Of a DNA stretch of 64,000 bases, positions 28,529 through 36,927 are shown in pieces. This DNA is from Janthinobacterium sp. (GTDB lineage Bacteria > Pseudomonadota > Gammaproteobacteria > Burkholderiales > Chitinibacteraceae): NCBI GenBank assembly GCA_025360045.1, contig JANYCY010000070.1:62001-126000 (forward strand), written 5' to 3'. The stretch's first letter is position 1. Every line of letters begins with the position of its first letter. The notes beneath the pieces are model-generated. The model was not told the origin of the DNA and searched no databases. It saw only the letters and a list, made by a program, of their open reading frames with translations. The position numbers and the translations under genes are program-made.

Positions 28529-28871
28529 TTTTGTAGGGCAGGTGAAACCCGCCGGACTTTGGCATAAAATCCGACGAAATCGGCGTACTTTAACCTCCCC
28601 CTTTGTAAAAGGGGGATTGAGGGGGATTTGCTTTGGAATTGGCTTTGTTTTGCACCTGTTTATAAAGTGATACAGAGCTAAATCCCCCCTAGCCCCCTTT
28701 TACAAAGGGGGGAACAAGTGCATCAAACTTATGTAGATACTGTTGTCCTGCGGGACGCCCGCTCTTAAATCAACGTGCCAAAGGCACTATTTTTTTGACT
28801 TTGCTTAGCGCATCTGGAGTGCAACCCGCGTCTTTTTCAGCATTGCTCGCGGCTTGCACCCACCCTACAAA
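28529..28871. repeat. Composite repeat with nested inverted-repeat element
   Basis: The outer ends TTTTGTAGGGCAGGTG and CACCCACCCTACAAAA are inverted repeats sharing the GTAGGGCGGGTG motif with the other elements. Nested at 28595-28712, a 35 bp arm (CTCCCCCTTTGTAAAAGGGG and onward) is mirrored by CCCCCTTTTACAAAGGGGGG around a roughly 50 bp spacer. The right part (28745-28815) repeats the CGGGACGCCCGC...AACGTGCCAAAGGCACTA block of the MITE-like copies. It fills most of the srkA-agaA gap. Confidence 0.75.
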
Positions 28872-28967
28872 ATATTCCTAACTTGATACGCATAGGACAT
28901 ATGCTGTGTGTATCCGCGCATCACGGCTGCAAAACAGCCCATTAAAATTGGCGAAAATACCTCCCCC

Positions 28968-30113
28968 CTAGCAAACAATCCTCACCCCCTTCACCCAAGT
29001 CTCTACCACTTCCAGCTCGGGTGTAATCACTGTAAAGCTCGCTTTTTTGCCTATCGCAATGCTGCCCAAATCACTCAAGCCTAATGATCTGGCCGGATTA
29101 CGGCTGGCGAGCGCCCATGCTCGCTCTAGTGGCAGGCCCAGCCATTCTTTAGCATGGCGCACCGCATCAATCAGATGCAGCGTGCTACCCGCTAAACCAC
29201 CCGCCTCGGTGCGCACCACGCCGTTTTGCATGGTCACAGGCATCTCGCCCAGCTGGTAAGGGCCATCGGCCATGCCGGTTGCGCGCATGGCGTCGGTGAT
29301 CAGCACTAAGCGCTCTTCGCCGCAGCAAGATAAAGCAATTTGCACGGCGGCAGGGTGAACATGGTGGCCGTCGGCGATCATTTCGATATCGCACTTTGGC
29401 GATGTTAGCCCTGCTCCCACCACACCCGGATCGCGATGATGCAGACCGCGCATGCCGTTATAGCAATGCACAATCCCTTGAGCGCCCGCATGCAGAGCTT
29501 GCCGCGTTTGATCATAGCTCGCATCGCTATGGCCAATCAGCACGCGGATGCCCTTACGGCGCAGCCAGGCGATGGCCTCATCTGAGCCTGCCAATTCAGG
29601 CGCAAGTGCTAAGGTATGCAATGAATCACCAGCAATATCCAGCCAATGCTGCAGCTCGGCAATATCTAAAGGCCGCATCCACTGCACCGGATGTGCGCCG
29701 CAGCAGTTGGCCGTGAAATACGGGCCTTCCAGATAGCTGCCGATCAGCTCGGCCCCCGGCAAGCCTCGCTCGCGGCTGGCTTTTACCTCACGCAGCGCAG
29801 CTTCAATCGCAGGCAGCGGTGCGGTTACGGTGGTGGCTAAAAAAGCCCCTACGCCAAAGCGGGCAAAGTGCATTGAGATCTGATCGAGCGCCTCGCTGCC
29901 GGCATCCATGGTGTCGAAACCTGCCGCGCCATGCACATGGCTGTCGATCAGGGCGGGCATCAGCCAGACTGGCCCCAGATCAAGATCAAATTCGCCCTGA
30001 AGCACGATGGCAGCAATGAGGCCCGCGGCGTCGATCTCGACCACCGCATGCTCCAGCCAGCCCTGCTCTGCCAAGACCCGTGCAGCGCGCAGGCATAGCG
30101 GTTTACAAGGCAT
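28968..30113 (-). CDS. agaA: N-acetylgalactosamine-6-phosphate deacetylase (NagA/AgaA family)
   Basis: About 381 residues from ATG 30113, overlapping the end of agaF by 11 bp. The NagA amidohydrolase motifs are present: LIDSHVHGAAGFDTMD, LEGPYFT, GHSDASYDQT, HCYNGMRGLHHRDPG and LITDAMRATGMADG (catalytic Asp). The enzyme removes acetyl from GalNAc-6-phosphate in the cytoplasm, giving galactosamine-6-phosphate. The GalNAc assignment over GlcNAc comes from the operon. It is the last gene of the aga operon. Confidence 0.9.
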   Translation of the reverse strand: MPCKPLCLRAARVLAEQGWLEHAVVEIDAAGLIAAIVLQGEFDLDLGPVWLMPALIDSHVHGAAGFDTMDAGSEALDQISMHFARFGVGAFLATTVTAPLPAIEAALREVKASRERGLPGAELIGSYLEGPYFTANCCGAHPVQWMRPLDIAELQHWLDIAGDSLHTLALAPELAGSDEAIAWLRRKGIRVLIGHSDASYDQTRQALHAGAQGIVHCYNGMRGLHHRDPGVVGAGLTSPKCDIEMIADGHHVHPAAVQIALSCCGEERLVLITDAMRATGMADGPYQLGEMPVTMQNGVVRTEAGGLAGSTLHLIDAVRHAKEWLGLPLERAWALASRNPARSLGLSDLGSIAIGKKASFTVITPELEVVETWVKGVRIVC

Positions 30114-30534
30114 CAGCTGACTCCACACGTTTGCGGGCAAGGCGCTCAGTAAGGCTGACCACACCACTTTTCCCTGCCGCGACTAGCCGCTGGCGAAATT
30201 CGGCCACATCGCTGACTTCATCACGCTCGAACAGCATCTCGGCAAACATTTGTAAATTAAGCCCTGCCACCACTTCAATATCGCTGCGCTCTTGGGCTAT
30301 GGTCGCCGCCATCCTGAAGGGTGAGCCGCCCAGTAAATCGCACACAAACACCACGCCTGCGCCCTGATCCACCGTGGCGAGCGCCTGCCTTAAAGAAGCA
30401 TCAAGCACCGCCGTGCTATTGCCTTCAGGGAAGTCCACCGCAATCAGCTGCGCCTGCTCACCAAACACCTGCACAATCGCTTCATAAGTGCCGCTGGCAA
30501 TGCGGCCATGACCTGTCAAAATTAAGGCAATCAT
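30103..30534 (-). CDS. agaF: PTS GalNAc-type EIIA component (mannose family)
   Basis: 143 residues. His9 in LTGHGRIASG is the phosphorylation site of mannose-family EIIA proteins, and DLLGGSPFRMA is the conserved second motif. It takes phosphate from HPr and passes it to the EIIB encoded at 32250-32729. This gene, AgaE, AgaW and AgaV give a full IIA-IIB-IIC-IID set. Its 3' end overlaps agaA. Confidence 0.9.
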   Translation of the reverse strand: MIALILTGHGRIASGTYEAIVQVFGEQAQLIAVDFPEGNSTAVLDASLRQALATVDQGAGVVFVCDLLGGSPFRMAATIAQERSDIEVVAGLNLQMFAEMLFERDEVSDVAEFRQRLVAAGKSGVVSLTERLARKRVESADAL

Positions 30535-30587
30535 TTTCTAATCCTTTAAAGCTGCAGCGCCTGCCAAAACACGCGCTGCAGCGGTGA

Positions 30588-31481
30588 TTACAAGAAACCT
30601 AATAATTTTCCAGCCAGACCAAACAACACCGTCACGCCAATCAGCTTCACGGGTGAATAGCCTTTTTTCATCAAGGCAAACATCAAAAAGGTGAATACCA
30701 GCGGCAATAGATTAGGCATCAGCTTATCGAGCACATCGGCCTGCAGCGCAATTTTGGCTTGCCCCGCATGAATTTCCAGCGGCGTTGACAGCCTGACATA
30801 AGACGCCACCAGTGCACCTATCACCGTCATCCCCACAATCGATGCAGCATGCGATATTTTCTTGGTATTGGCCTTTAAAGCGCTAATCGCCCCCAGCCCC
30901 GCCTTGTAGCCATAATGCGCCAAACCGAAGCGCAGGCCAAAGTGCAGTGAATTAAACAGCAGCAGAAACACAATCGGCCCAAACAAGCTGCCTTCCAGCG
31001 CCAGCGCAGCACCAATCCCCGCGCAAATAGGCAGCCAGGTCAGCCAGAACATCGCGTCCCCAATCCCGCCCAAAGGCCCCATCAGCGCCACTTTGACGGC
31101 GCGTATAGTGGAGATTTTTTCCTTGCTCTGCTCCATCGCCAGCACAAGGCCGGATAGAAAAGTCACATCAAAGGGGTGGACGTTAATAAATTCCATATGC
31201 ATTTGCGCGGAATTTTTTAAGTCTTCTGGGTTTTTATGGATTTTGCGCAGCGCTGGCAAAATCGTATACAACCAGCCCCCCGCTTGCATCCGCTCGTAGT
31301 TAAACGATGCTTGCAGGGCCAAAGAGCGCCAAGCCATGCGGTTAATGTCTTTTTTAGTAAGCGGCTCGGCAGGGGCGGTATCGATATAATCGTCGCGCTC
31401 TACATGGCTGGTGGCGAGGGCTTGCTGCATACGCAGCTCGGCTTTGGCCGCATTTGCGGCTTCAGTATCGTTAAATCCCAT
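30588..31481 (-). CDS. agaE: PTS GalNAc-type EIID component
   Basis: About 297 residues from ATG 31481 (GGAGG 6 bases upstream); ATG 31484 is the alternative. Conserved EIID segments are LQASFNYERMQAGGWLYTIL, GPLGGIGDAMFWLTWLPI and the C-terminal hydrophobic stretch LMPNLLPLVFTFLMFALMKK. With EIIC it forms the membrane channel. It overlaps the end of agaW by about 11 bp, indicating coupled translation. Confidence 0.9.
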   Translation of the reverse strand: MGFNDTEAANAAKAELRMQQALATSHVERDDYIDTAPAEPLTKKDINRMAWRSLALQASFNYERMQAGGWLYTILPALRKIHKNPEDLKNSAQMHMEFINVHPFDVTFLSGLVLAMEQSKEKISTIRAVKVALMGPLGGIGDAMFWLTWLPICAGIGAALALEGSLFGPIVFLLLFNSLHFGLRFGLAHYGYKAGLGAISALKANTKKISHAASIVGMTVIGALVASYVRLSTPLEIHAGQAKIALQADVLDKLMPNLLPLVFTFLMFALMKKGYSPVKLIGVTVLFGLAGKLLGFL

Positions 31482-32238
31482 CATCCACCTCCACATTGCG
31501 GGCAGCCTGAGGCTGTGCGCGGTTTTGATTAAAGTAATCGGCCATTGCAATCGCTAAAGCGCCCAGAGCCACCGCCAGAATCGGCAGTTTTAGATAAGTG
31601 ACCGCCACAAAACCCATGATGAAATAAGCGACGTAATTGGTTTTCAGCATGATTTTCATCAGCAGCGCAAAACCAATCGCCGGCATCATGCCACCCGCTA
31701 CGCTCAAGCCATCCAACACCCATTTCGGCGCTTTTTGTACCGCAGCACCCGCCGCTTCGGCCCCAAAATAAATCGGCAAAAAAGCCATCACAAAGTAAAA
31801 GACAAAGAGCGTGATCATGCCAAGGTAATTCACCCATTCGATGCCGCGCCAATTGCCTCGCTTCACCATCTCGTCACACTTGTGCATCATCGGCGAGAAC
31901 GCGGTAAACAGCAGGGTAATGCAGCCTTGCACCGCAATCGAAAACGGCACCGCCACGCCAATTGCTACCGTCGGCTCGGCCTTGGTCAAAATGGCAAAAG
32001 CCGTGCCAATAATCCCGCCTATCACCACATTGGGCGGCTGCGCCCCAGCCAGCGGCACCATGCCCATCCAAACCAGCTCTAAAGTGCCGCCCACCAGTAA
32101 GCCGGTTTGCACATCACCTAAAATCAGCCCTACCAAAGGGCCAATCACCACGGGTCGGTGCATATGCGTTAGGCCGTCAAATAAATCGACCCCCGCCACA
32201 CCCGCCAACAGCGCAATCAATAAGGCTTCAAATAGCAT
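31471..32238 (-). CDS. agaW: PTS GalNAc-type EIIC component
   Basis: 255 residues, polytopic. LTHMHRPVVIGPLVGLILGD and GTLELVWMGMVPLAGAQPPN are hallmark mannose-family EIIC motifs. This is the sugar-translocating inner-membrane subunit. It lies 11 bp after agaV and overlaps agaE. Confidence 0.92.
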   Translation of the reverse strand: MLFEALLIALLAGVAGVDLFDGLTHMHRPVVIGPLVGLILGDVQTGLLVGGTLELVWMGMVPLAGAQPPNVVIGGIIGTAFAILTKAEPTVAIGVAVPFSIAVQGCITLLFTAFSPMMHKCDEMVKRGNWRGIEWVNYLGMITLFVFYFVMAFLPIYFGAEAAGAAVQKAPKWVLDGLSVAGGMMPAIGFALLMKIMLKTNYVAYFIMGFVAVTYLKLPILAVALGALAIAMADYFNQNRAQPQAARNVEVDDGI

Positions 32239-32249
32239 GATTTCAATCC

Positions 32250-32729
32250 TTACAGCAGTTTAGAAACAAGATCACCCGATTCATCGGGCACTCGACGAAT
32301 TTCGCAAACCACCTTGAGTTCAGCCAGCTCGCGAAAAGCTTGCACATCGGCATCGTCCACCGACACTGTTTTATGAATTTGCCGCTTTCCTTCGGCAAAA
32401 TGCATATTGCCCACATTCACGGCATGAATCGGCACACCACCTTTCACCAGCGTCAGCACATCCTGAGGGGTTTTACACACCAGTAAAATCTTTTGATGAG
32501 CCGCCGCTTTATGAATCACATCGATGGTTTTTTGCAGGGTGAAATAGCGTGTTTGCACGCCATCGCTGACCACCATATCCATTAAGTTTTGCTGCACCGG
32601 ATCGGCCGCCGCGGCGTCATTGGCCACCAACACCAAATTCGCCCCAAGGCTACCCGCCCAAGTCACCCCCACCTGACCATGCACGAGGCGATTATCGATA
32701 CGGGTAAGTAAAATATTTGGCCCAGCCAT
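32250..32729 (-). CDS. agaV: PTS GalNAc-type EIIB component
   Basis: 159 residues. His17 in RIDNRLVHGQV is the phosphorylated residue of mannose-family EIIB. It transfers phosphate from AgaF to the incoming sugar. The sequence is closest in style to AgaV/AgaB (GalNAc or galactosamine) proteins. It lies 21 bp downstream of agaS. Confidence 0.92.
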   Translation of the reverse strand: MAGPNILLTRIDNRLVHGQVGVTWAGSLGANLVLVANDAAAADPVQQNLMDMVVSDGVQTRYFTLQKTIDVIHKAAAHQKILLVCKTPQDVLTLVKGGVPIHAVNVGNMHFAEGKRQIHKTVSVDDADVQAFRELAELKVVCEIRRVPDESGDLVSKLL

Positions 32730-32750
32730 GATGTGCTCCTTGTTTTTTTA

Positions 32751-33911
32751 TTAAGCCGAATAGGGATAAATTTTCACGCCTTGCACCACGCGGTTTACTT
32801 CGCCAGTTGGGCAGGGGTTATCGGGTGCTAAGCCCAGTGCTAAGGAGCTTTCAAAGGCAAAGAGCTGGGCAAACAACAGATAAGGCAGCGATAAATACAG
32901 CTCATCCACGCCCTCCATCGCTACTTCAATCAAGGGCAAGGCAGCGCTGCTTTTCGGCCCAAGAGCGACCACCTGCTGGGCAATGCCATTGGCAATCAAT
33001 TCCGCTTGCAGATCATCGTCGTAGCGGCGGGTATAAGAATCCGCCGCGGCCATAAACATCACTACGCAGCTTTGGCTATCAATCATAAATTTGGGGCCGT
33101 GACGCACCCCTAGGGTGGAATCAAAACGCGTGGCGATTTGCCCTGCGCTTAGCTCCAGCATTTTTAAAGCGGCCTCTTCAGCCAGCCCCGCCATTTCGCC
33201 ACTGCCCAGATAAATCACCCGCTTAAAGCCCTTGCCTGCCAGCGCCTTGGCTTGCGATGCCCAGCCCTCCAGCTGCGATTCGCAAAAAGCCGCCACGGTT
33301 TCGACCTGCTCTTTGGCACGGTTTAATAAAACACCCGGCGTCAGCATCATGGCCGCCGCCACAAACATGCAGCTAAAGCTGGACGTCATGGCAAAACTTT
33401 GATCGTTTGCGCCTTCAGGCATCAGCACGCAATAGGCATGGGGATTATCCTGGCTGTATTTCGCCAGCTCGCCTTCAGGATTACATGTCAGCACTAAATG
33501 ACGACAGTAAGGCAACAGCTGATTAGCCAAATTCACCGCAGCCACGCTTTCTGGGCTATTACCGGAGCGGGCAAAAGACACCATCAAGGTGGGGCGCGAT
33601 GGGTCTAAGTAAGCGAGCGGCTGGCTGACAATATCGGTGGTCGAAATCGCCTCGGCGGCAAGGCCAAAAGAGGCCCGCAGCCATGGCTCCAAAGTGCGAC
33701 CTGCAAAGGCTGATGTGCCAGCGCCACACAGGATAATCCGTAAATTTGGCGTGGATAGCACATCCAGCATCCATGCCTTCCACGCTAATTTGTCGTGAAT
33801 CAGCCCCGTCATCAGCTCGCGCCAAAGCCTAGGTTGCTGGCTAATTTCACGGGCGGTGTGCACAGCACCACGGTCGGCGAGCACGCTTTGTTCATAGCTA
33901 AGGTAATTCAT
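32751..33911 (-). CDS. agaS: Galactosamine-6-phosphate deaminase/isomerase AgaS
   Basis: About 386 residues from ATG 33911, which overlaps the agaZ stop in ATGA. Two SIS sugar-isomerase domains are visible (LCGAGTSAFAGRTLEPWL and SFARSGNSPESVAAVNL; then VIYLGSGEMAGLAEEAALKM and GVRHGPKFMID). AgaS proteins convert galactosamine-6-phosphate to tagatose-6-phosphate and ammonia in E. coli. No separate NagB-like AgaI lies in the operon, consistent with AgaS doing this step. Confidence 0.92.
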   Translation of the reverse strand: MNYLSYEQSVLADRGAVHTAREISQQPRLWRELMTGLIHDKLAWKAWMLDVLSTPNLRIILCGAGTSAFAGRTLEPWLRASFGLAAEAISTTDIVSQPLAYLDPSRPTLMVSFARSGNSPESVAAVNLANQLLPYCRHLVLTCNPEGELAKYSQDNPHAYCVLMPEGANDQSFAMTSSFSCMFVAAAMMLTPGVLLNRAKEQVETVAAFCESQLEGWASQAKALAGKGFKRVIYLGSGEMAGLAEEAALKMLELSAGQIATRFDSTLGVRHGPKFMIDSQSCVVMFMAAADSYTRRYDDDLQAELIANGIAQQVVALGPKSSAALPLIEVAMEGVDELYLSLPYLLFAQLFAFESSLALGLAPDNPCPTGEVNRVVQGVKIYPYSA

Positions 33912-35191
33912 GATTGTGCCTCCATGCCGCAAGCACGGGCATAGAGCTGGGTGACTTCCATGATCTTATCGACCACCCATGCCTCAGGCTCAGCAGGCAA
34001 TAAACCCGCGCTGATTTTTTTGGCTTGCTCAGGCATGTATTGGCTGATTAAGGTCGGCAGCGGCGGCTGACGGCGTAAATTATCAAACAGTTTTGCAACT
34101 GCCGCGCTCACTTCAGGATGCGGCCAGTAGTAGCGAATCCGATCCGACAAGCTGTAATTGCGATCCAGATACTGCTGATGCCCAGCCTGATCGTAATAAG
34201 CCAGCCAGTAATCCGGCTCTTCTTTCATCACTTGAGTAAGCGTGTCTTTTAAATGCGAAGCGGCAAATTCGCCGATGGCTTCGCGCTCAATCGCATCCAG
34301 CGCAAACATCGCCTCACGCAGGGCAAACGTTAAGCCAGGGCCTACTTTTAAAATGGCAAAGTGATCTTTCACCAGCGCCCGAAGCGAGGCTTCTGTTTGG
34401 TAATCGGTAGAGTGCGCCTCAAACACCAGCGCTTCCGTCGCAATAAATGCACTGAGCGCGGTGGCCTTATCACGCTGATAACGCACCACCTTATGATGAT
34501 CAAACTCAACGCCCGGCTGCACGACCATCGCAATCACCCTAGGCCAAGCCGCCGCGCAGCCCGCCTCGGTAAATACCTGCTGATGCACGGCCAGCGTTTG
34601 CGCTGCGGCCTCGGGCGAGGTGACTTCAACCGAGTCGAGTGATTCTTGCGCACCGCCCGGCACCGGCACTTCGGTACCAATCACATATACAGGCGCTTCC
34701 CCTCCTGCGGTATGCCAAGCGACTTCGGCCACCTGACACAAAGCCGCGGCACGTTTAGCCACCGTGGCATCGCTCAGCGGCACAGGGTCCCCCGCGCATG
34801 ACATCGAGCAATCTAAATGAATTTTGCGAAAGCCTGCCAATACATAGGCGCTGACCATTTCGGCGGCCTTAGCCATGGCCTGAGCGGCTGGCTCTTTTTG
34901 CCAAGCATTTGGGCCTAAATGATCTCCGCCTAAAATAATGCGCGCCTTTGCAAATCCCACTTTATCGGCAATTGCAAATACATAGTCTTTAAAATCGGCC
35001 GGCTTCATGCCGGTATAGCCACCAAACTGATTGACTTGGTTTGAAGTGGCTTCAATTAAAATATAACTATCATCTTGCAGGCCCTGCTGCAATGCAGCCT
35101 CTAAAACCAGCGGATGGGCTGAGCAAATTGAATAAATACCATTAGCTTGCCCAGATTTATGCTGCTTGATCATTTCTATTAAATAAGACAT
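33908..35191 (-). CDS. agaZ: Tagatose-bisphosphate aldolase subunit KbaZ/AgaZ (GatZ family)
   Basis: 427 residues with the GatZ/KbaZ signatures NGIYSICSAHPLVLEAAL, ILIEATSNQVNQFGGYTGM and ILGGDHLGPNAW. In enterobacteria it supports KbaY/AgaY, the zinc aldolase that splits tagatose-1,6-bisphosphate. No KbaY-type gene is in this window, so either it is encoded elsewhere or AgaZ works differently here. It is the first structural gene after agaR (24 bp gap). Confidence 0.93.
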   Translation of the reverse strand: MSYLIEMIKQHKSGQANGIYSICSAHPLVLEAALQQGLQDDSYILIEATSNQVNQFGGYTGMKPADFKDYVFAIADKVGFAKARIILGGDHLGPNAWQKEPAAQAMAKAAEMVSAYVLAGFRKIHLDCSMSCAGDPVPLSDATVAKRAAALCQVAEVAWHTAGGEAPVYVIGTEVPVPGGAQESLDSVEVTSPEAAAQTLAVHQQVFTEAGCAAAWPRVIAMVVQPGVEFDHHKVVRYQRDKATALSAFIATEALVFEAHSTDYQTEASLRALVKDHFAILKVGPGLTFALREAMFALDAIEREAIGEFAASHLKDTLTQVMKEEPDYWLAYYDQAGHQQYLDRNYSLSDRIRYYWPHPEVSAAVAKLFDNLRRQPPLPTLISQYMPEQAKKISAGLLPAEPEAWVVDKIMEVTQLYARACGMEAQS

Positions 35192-35215
35192 AAAGGCTTA
35201 CTCCTTTAAAAAACT

Positions 35216-35998
35216 TTATTCCGCCACAATCACGGTTACGCCCATTTGCGTTAATGCTTGCCGATATTCATCGCTAATCCCGCTATCTGTGACCAGAATA
35301 TCGACCTGCGGCATTTTGCAAATCACACAAAAACTGCGTTTGCCAAATTTACTTGAATCAGACAATAAAATAATCTGATCGCATGCCGCCAACATGGCGC
35401 GATTAAGCTGCGCATCCTGCGCATTGGTGGTGCTCACGCCAGCTAATAAATCAATCCCATCCGCACCAATAAACAATTTATTAAAATGATGTAATCTAAC
35501 TGCTTGTTCTGCTTCTGGCCCGCATAGGGAATAAGAATCAACGCGCAAAGTGCCGCCTGTCATCATCACGGTAAAACGCGGGTCAGCCACTAATTCGCTG
35601 GCTAAATTAAGCGCATTGGTCATTAAAGTTATTTTTTTATTGCTTGCAATATAGCGGGCTAATAAAGCAACGGTAGAGCCTGAATCCACAATAATTGAAT
35701 CGCCGTTTTCAACTAAATCTGCAGCCCTGCGAGCAATTAATTGCTTTGATTCTGAGCGGATATTTTCTTTTTCTCTGAATTCCAATTCAAAAGAAAAATT
35801 CTGAGAAAGCGTGGCGCGGCCATAAGAGCGGCGAATACAACCGCTTTGCTCTAATTCATCTAAATCATGCCGAATGGTGACGGTAGAAACACCTAATTCC
35901 TGAGCTAAAACACTGACATTACAACTTTCATATTGGCGCAATAAATCAACAATTTTTTCATGCCGTTTATGCATGTTTTTTAAATGGCTATTAGGCAT
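35216..35998 (-). CDS. agaR: DeoR-family repressor AgaR
   Basis: 260 residues (a start at Met9 is also possible). The N-terminal DeoR helix-turn-helix VSVLAQELGVSTVTIRHDLD and the C-terminal sugar-phosphate sensor domain (DSGSTVALLARYI; DGIDLLAGVSTTNAQDAQLN; LSDSSKFGK) are clear. It heads the aga operon and is probably autoregulated, with candidate TTTCG-containing sites at 36102-36137 and 36313-36354. The effector is inferred to be an amino-sugar phosphate. Confidence 0.9.
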   Translation of the reverse strand: MPNSHLKNMHKRHEKIVDLLRQYESCNVSVLAQELGVSTVTIRHDLDELEQSGCIRRSYGRATLSQNFSFELEFREKENIRSESKQLIARRAADLVENGDSIIVDSGSTVALLARYIASNKKITLMTNALNLASELVADPRFTVMMTGGTLRVDSYSLCGPEAEQAVRLHHFNKLFIGADGIDLLAGVSTTNAQDAQLNRAMLAACDQIILLSDSSKFGKRSFCVICKMPQVDILVTDSGISDEYRQALTQMGVTVIVAE

Positions 35999-36388
35999 GG
36001 AAACCTCTGCATCAATTCAGTCACTGCTTGTAAAAAAAACCTACAGACAACAAGGAAGTGACTCGAATTTATTCCTACAGAGCAAAGAATGTCAACGCAT
36101 TAATTTTCGACTTAAAACGGCTAAATTTTCGACTTAATCGAGAGTTGATAGTGATGTAAAACGGGGTTATGTAGTATTAATACATGCGAAATAAATATTA
36201 AATCAGCAAAATCACTTCTAATTCCTAGATAAATACAGCACATACTTTTAAAAATGACACAATACTACGTAACAAACAAAAACATGCCCCAACAAGATCA
36301 GACCATGACAATGAAAGTAAATCGAAAGGACTACATTTTAATAACTTTCGTTTCTACCTATTAAAATGCTGCTTTTTTGCGAAAAAAA
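35999..36388. promoter_or_regulatory. AT-rich upstream region of the aga operon with candidate operators
   Basis: A perfect 14 bp direct repeat, AATTTTCGACTTAA, occurs at 36102-36115 and 36124-36137, a 22 bp period or about two helical turns, roughly 105 bp upstream of agaR. Farther up, GAAAGTAAATCGAAAG (36313-36328) and CTTTCGTTTC (36345-36354) form an inverted CGAAAG/CTTTCG pair. Enterobacterial AgaR sites are rich in TTTCG/TTTC, so these are plausible operators. No ORF or RNA gene is supported here. Confidence 0.5.
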
Positions 36389-36417
36389 ATCAAAAAAAAC
36401 GCGGCTAAGCCGCGTTT
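36389..36417 (-). terminator. Distal terminator of creA
   Basis: AAACGCGGC (36397-36405) pairs perfectly with GCCGCGTTT (36409-36417). On the minus strand the stem runs into eight T. It lies about 50 bp beyond the terminator at the creA stop, making a tandem pair. Confidence 0.85.
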
Positions 36418-36440
36418 AAATTAATTTATTTCCAAAGCTT

Positions 36441-36473
36441 AAAAACCGTGAAGCACTGAATTTTACTTCACGG
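36441..36473 (-). terminator. Terminator overlapping the creA stop codon
   Basis: CCGTGAAG (36446-36453) pairs with CTTCACGG (36466-36473). On the minus strand it is followed by TTTTT. The creA stop codon lies in the loop. Confidence 0.8.
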
Positions 36474-36927
36474 GGATTTTTATGTCCCCAGCCGGCACCG
36501 CTGTCACACTATTTTGCGGGCTTCCCTCAATCAGCTTATCTGAGTAGGTCAGGTAAATCAGCGTATTGCGTTTGATATCCACCATACGCACCACTTGCAC
36601 CGATTTAAAAAAGATAGAGGCCGATTCAGAAAACACTTCTTCTTGCTGAGCCAAAGGACCTTTAAAAACTAACTTAGCGGTCTGACGACAAGCAATCGAA
36701 AACTCTGCTTTATCTTCCGCCAAACCAAGCGAGCCTTTCACGCCTCCTGTTTTAGCCCGCGATATATAGCAAGTGACCCCTGCTACTTTAGGATCATCAA
36801 AGGCATCGACTTGCACACGGTGATTGCGGCCTATCAGCTTAAAAGCCGTTGTCACCGATCCCACTTCTTCGGCCAAGCTGATGCCGCTGATCATTAAGCC
36901 TAAAAAACACAGCGTCCATTTACCCAT
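36463..36927 (-). CDS. creA: CreA family exported protein
   Basis: 154 residues from ATG 36927, whose first bases overlap the end of the oxidoreductase gene. A signal peptide (ends SLAEE) is followed by the family core GSVTTAFKLIGRNHRVQVDA, DDPKVAGVTCYISRAKTGGVKGS and IYLTYSDKLIEGSPQNS. CreA is a conserved periplasmic protein of unknown function. Two tandem terminators follow. Confidence 0.92.
   Translation of the reverse strand: MGKWTLCFLGLMISGISLAEEVGSVTTAFKLIGRNHRVQVDAFDDPKVAGVTCYISRAKTGGVKGSLGLAEDKAEFSIACRQTAKLVFKGPLAQQEEVFSESASIFFKSVQVVRMVDIKRNTLIYLTYSDKLIEGSPQNSVTAVPAGDIKIPVK

Noticed and set aside
30103-30167. Longer agaA start at 30167
   Set aside because: The extension lies in agaF sequence and gives no homologous residues; Met at 30113 starts the usual N-terminus.
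36121-36462. Small gene or sRNA upstream of agaR
   Set aside because: AT-rich with no ORF, and only terminators of creA and operator-like words are visible.
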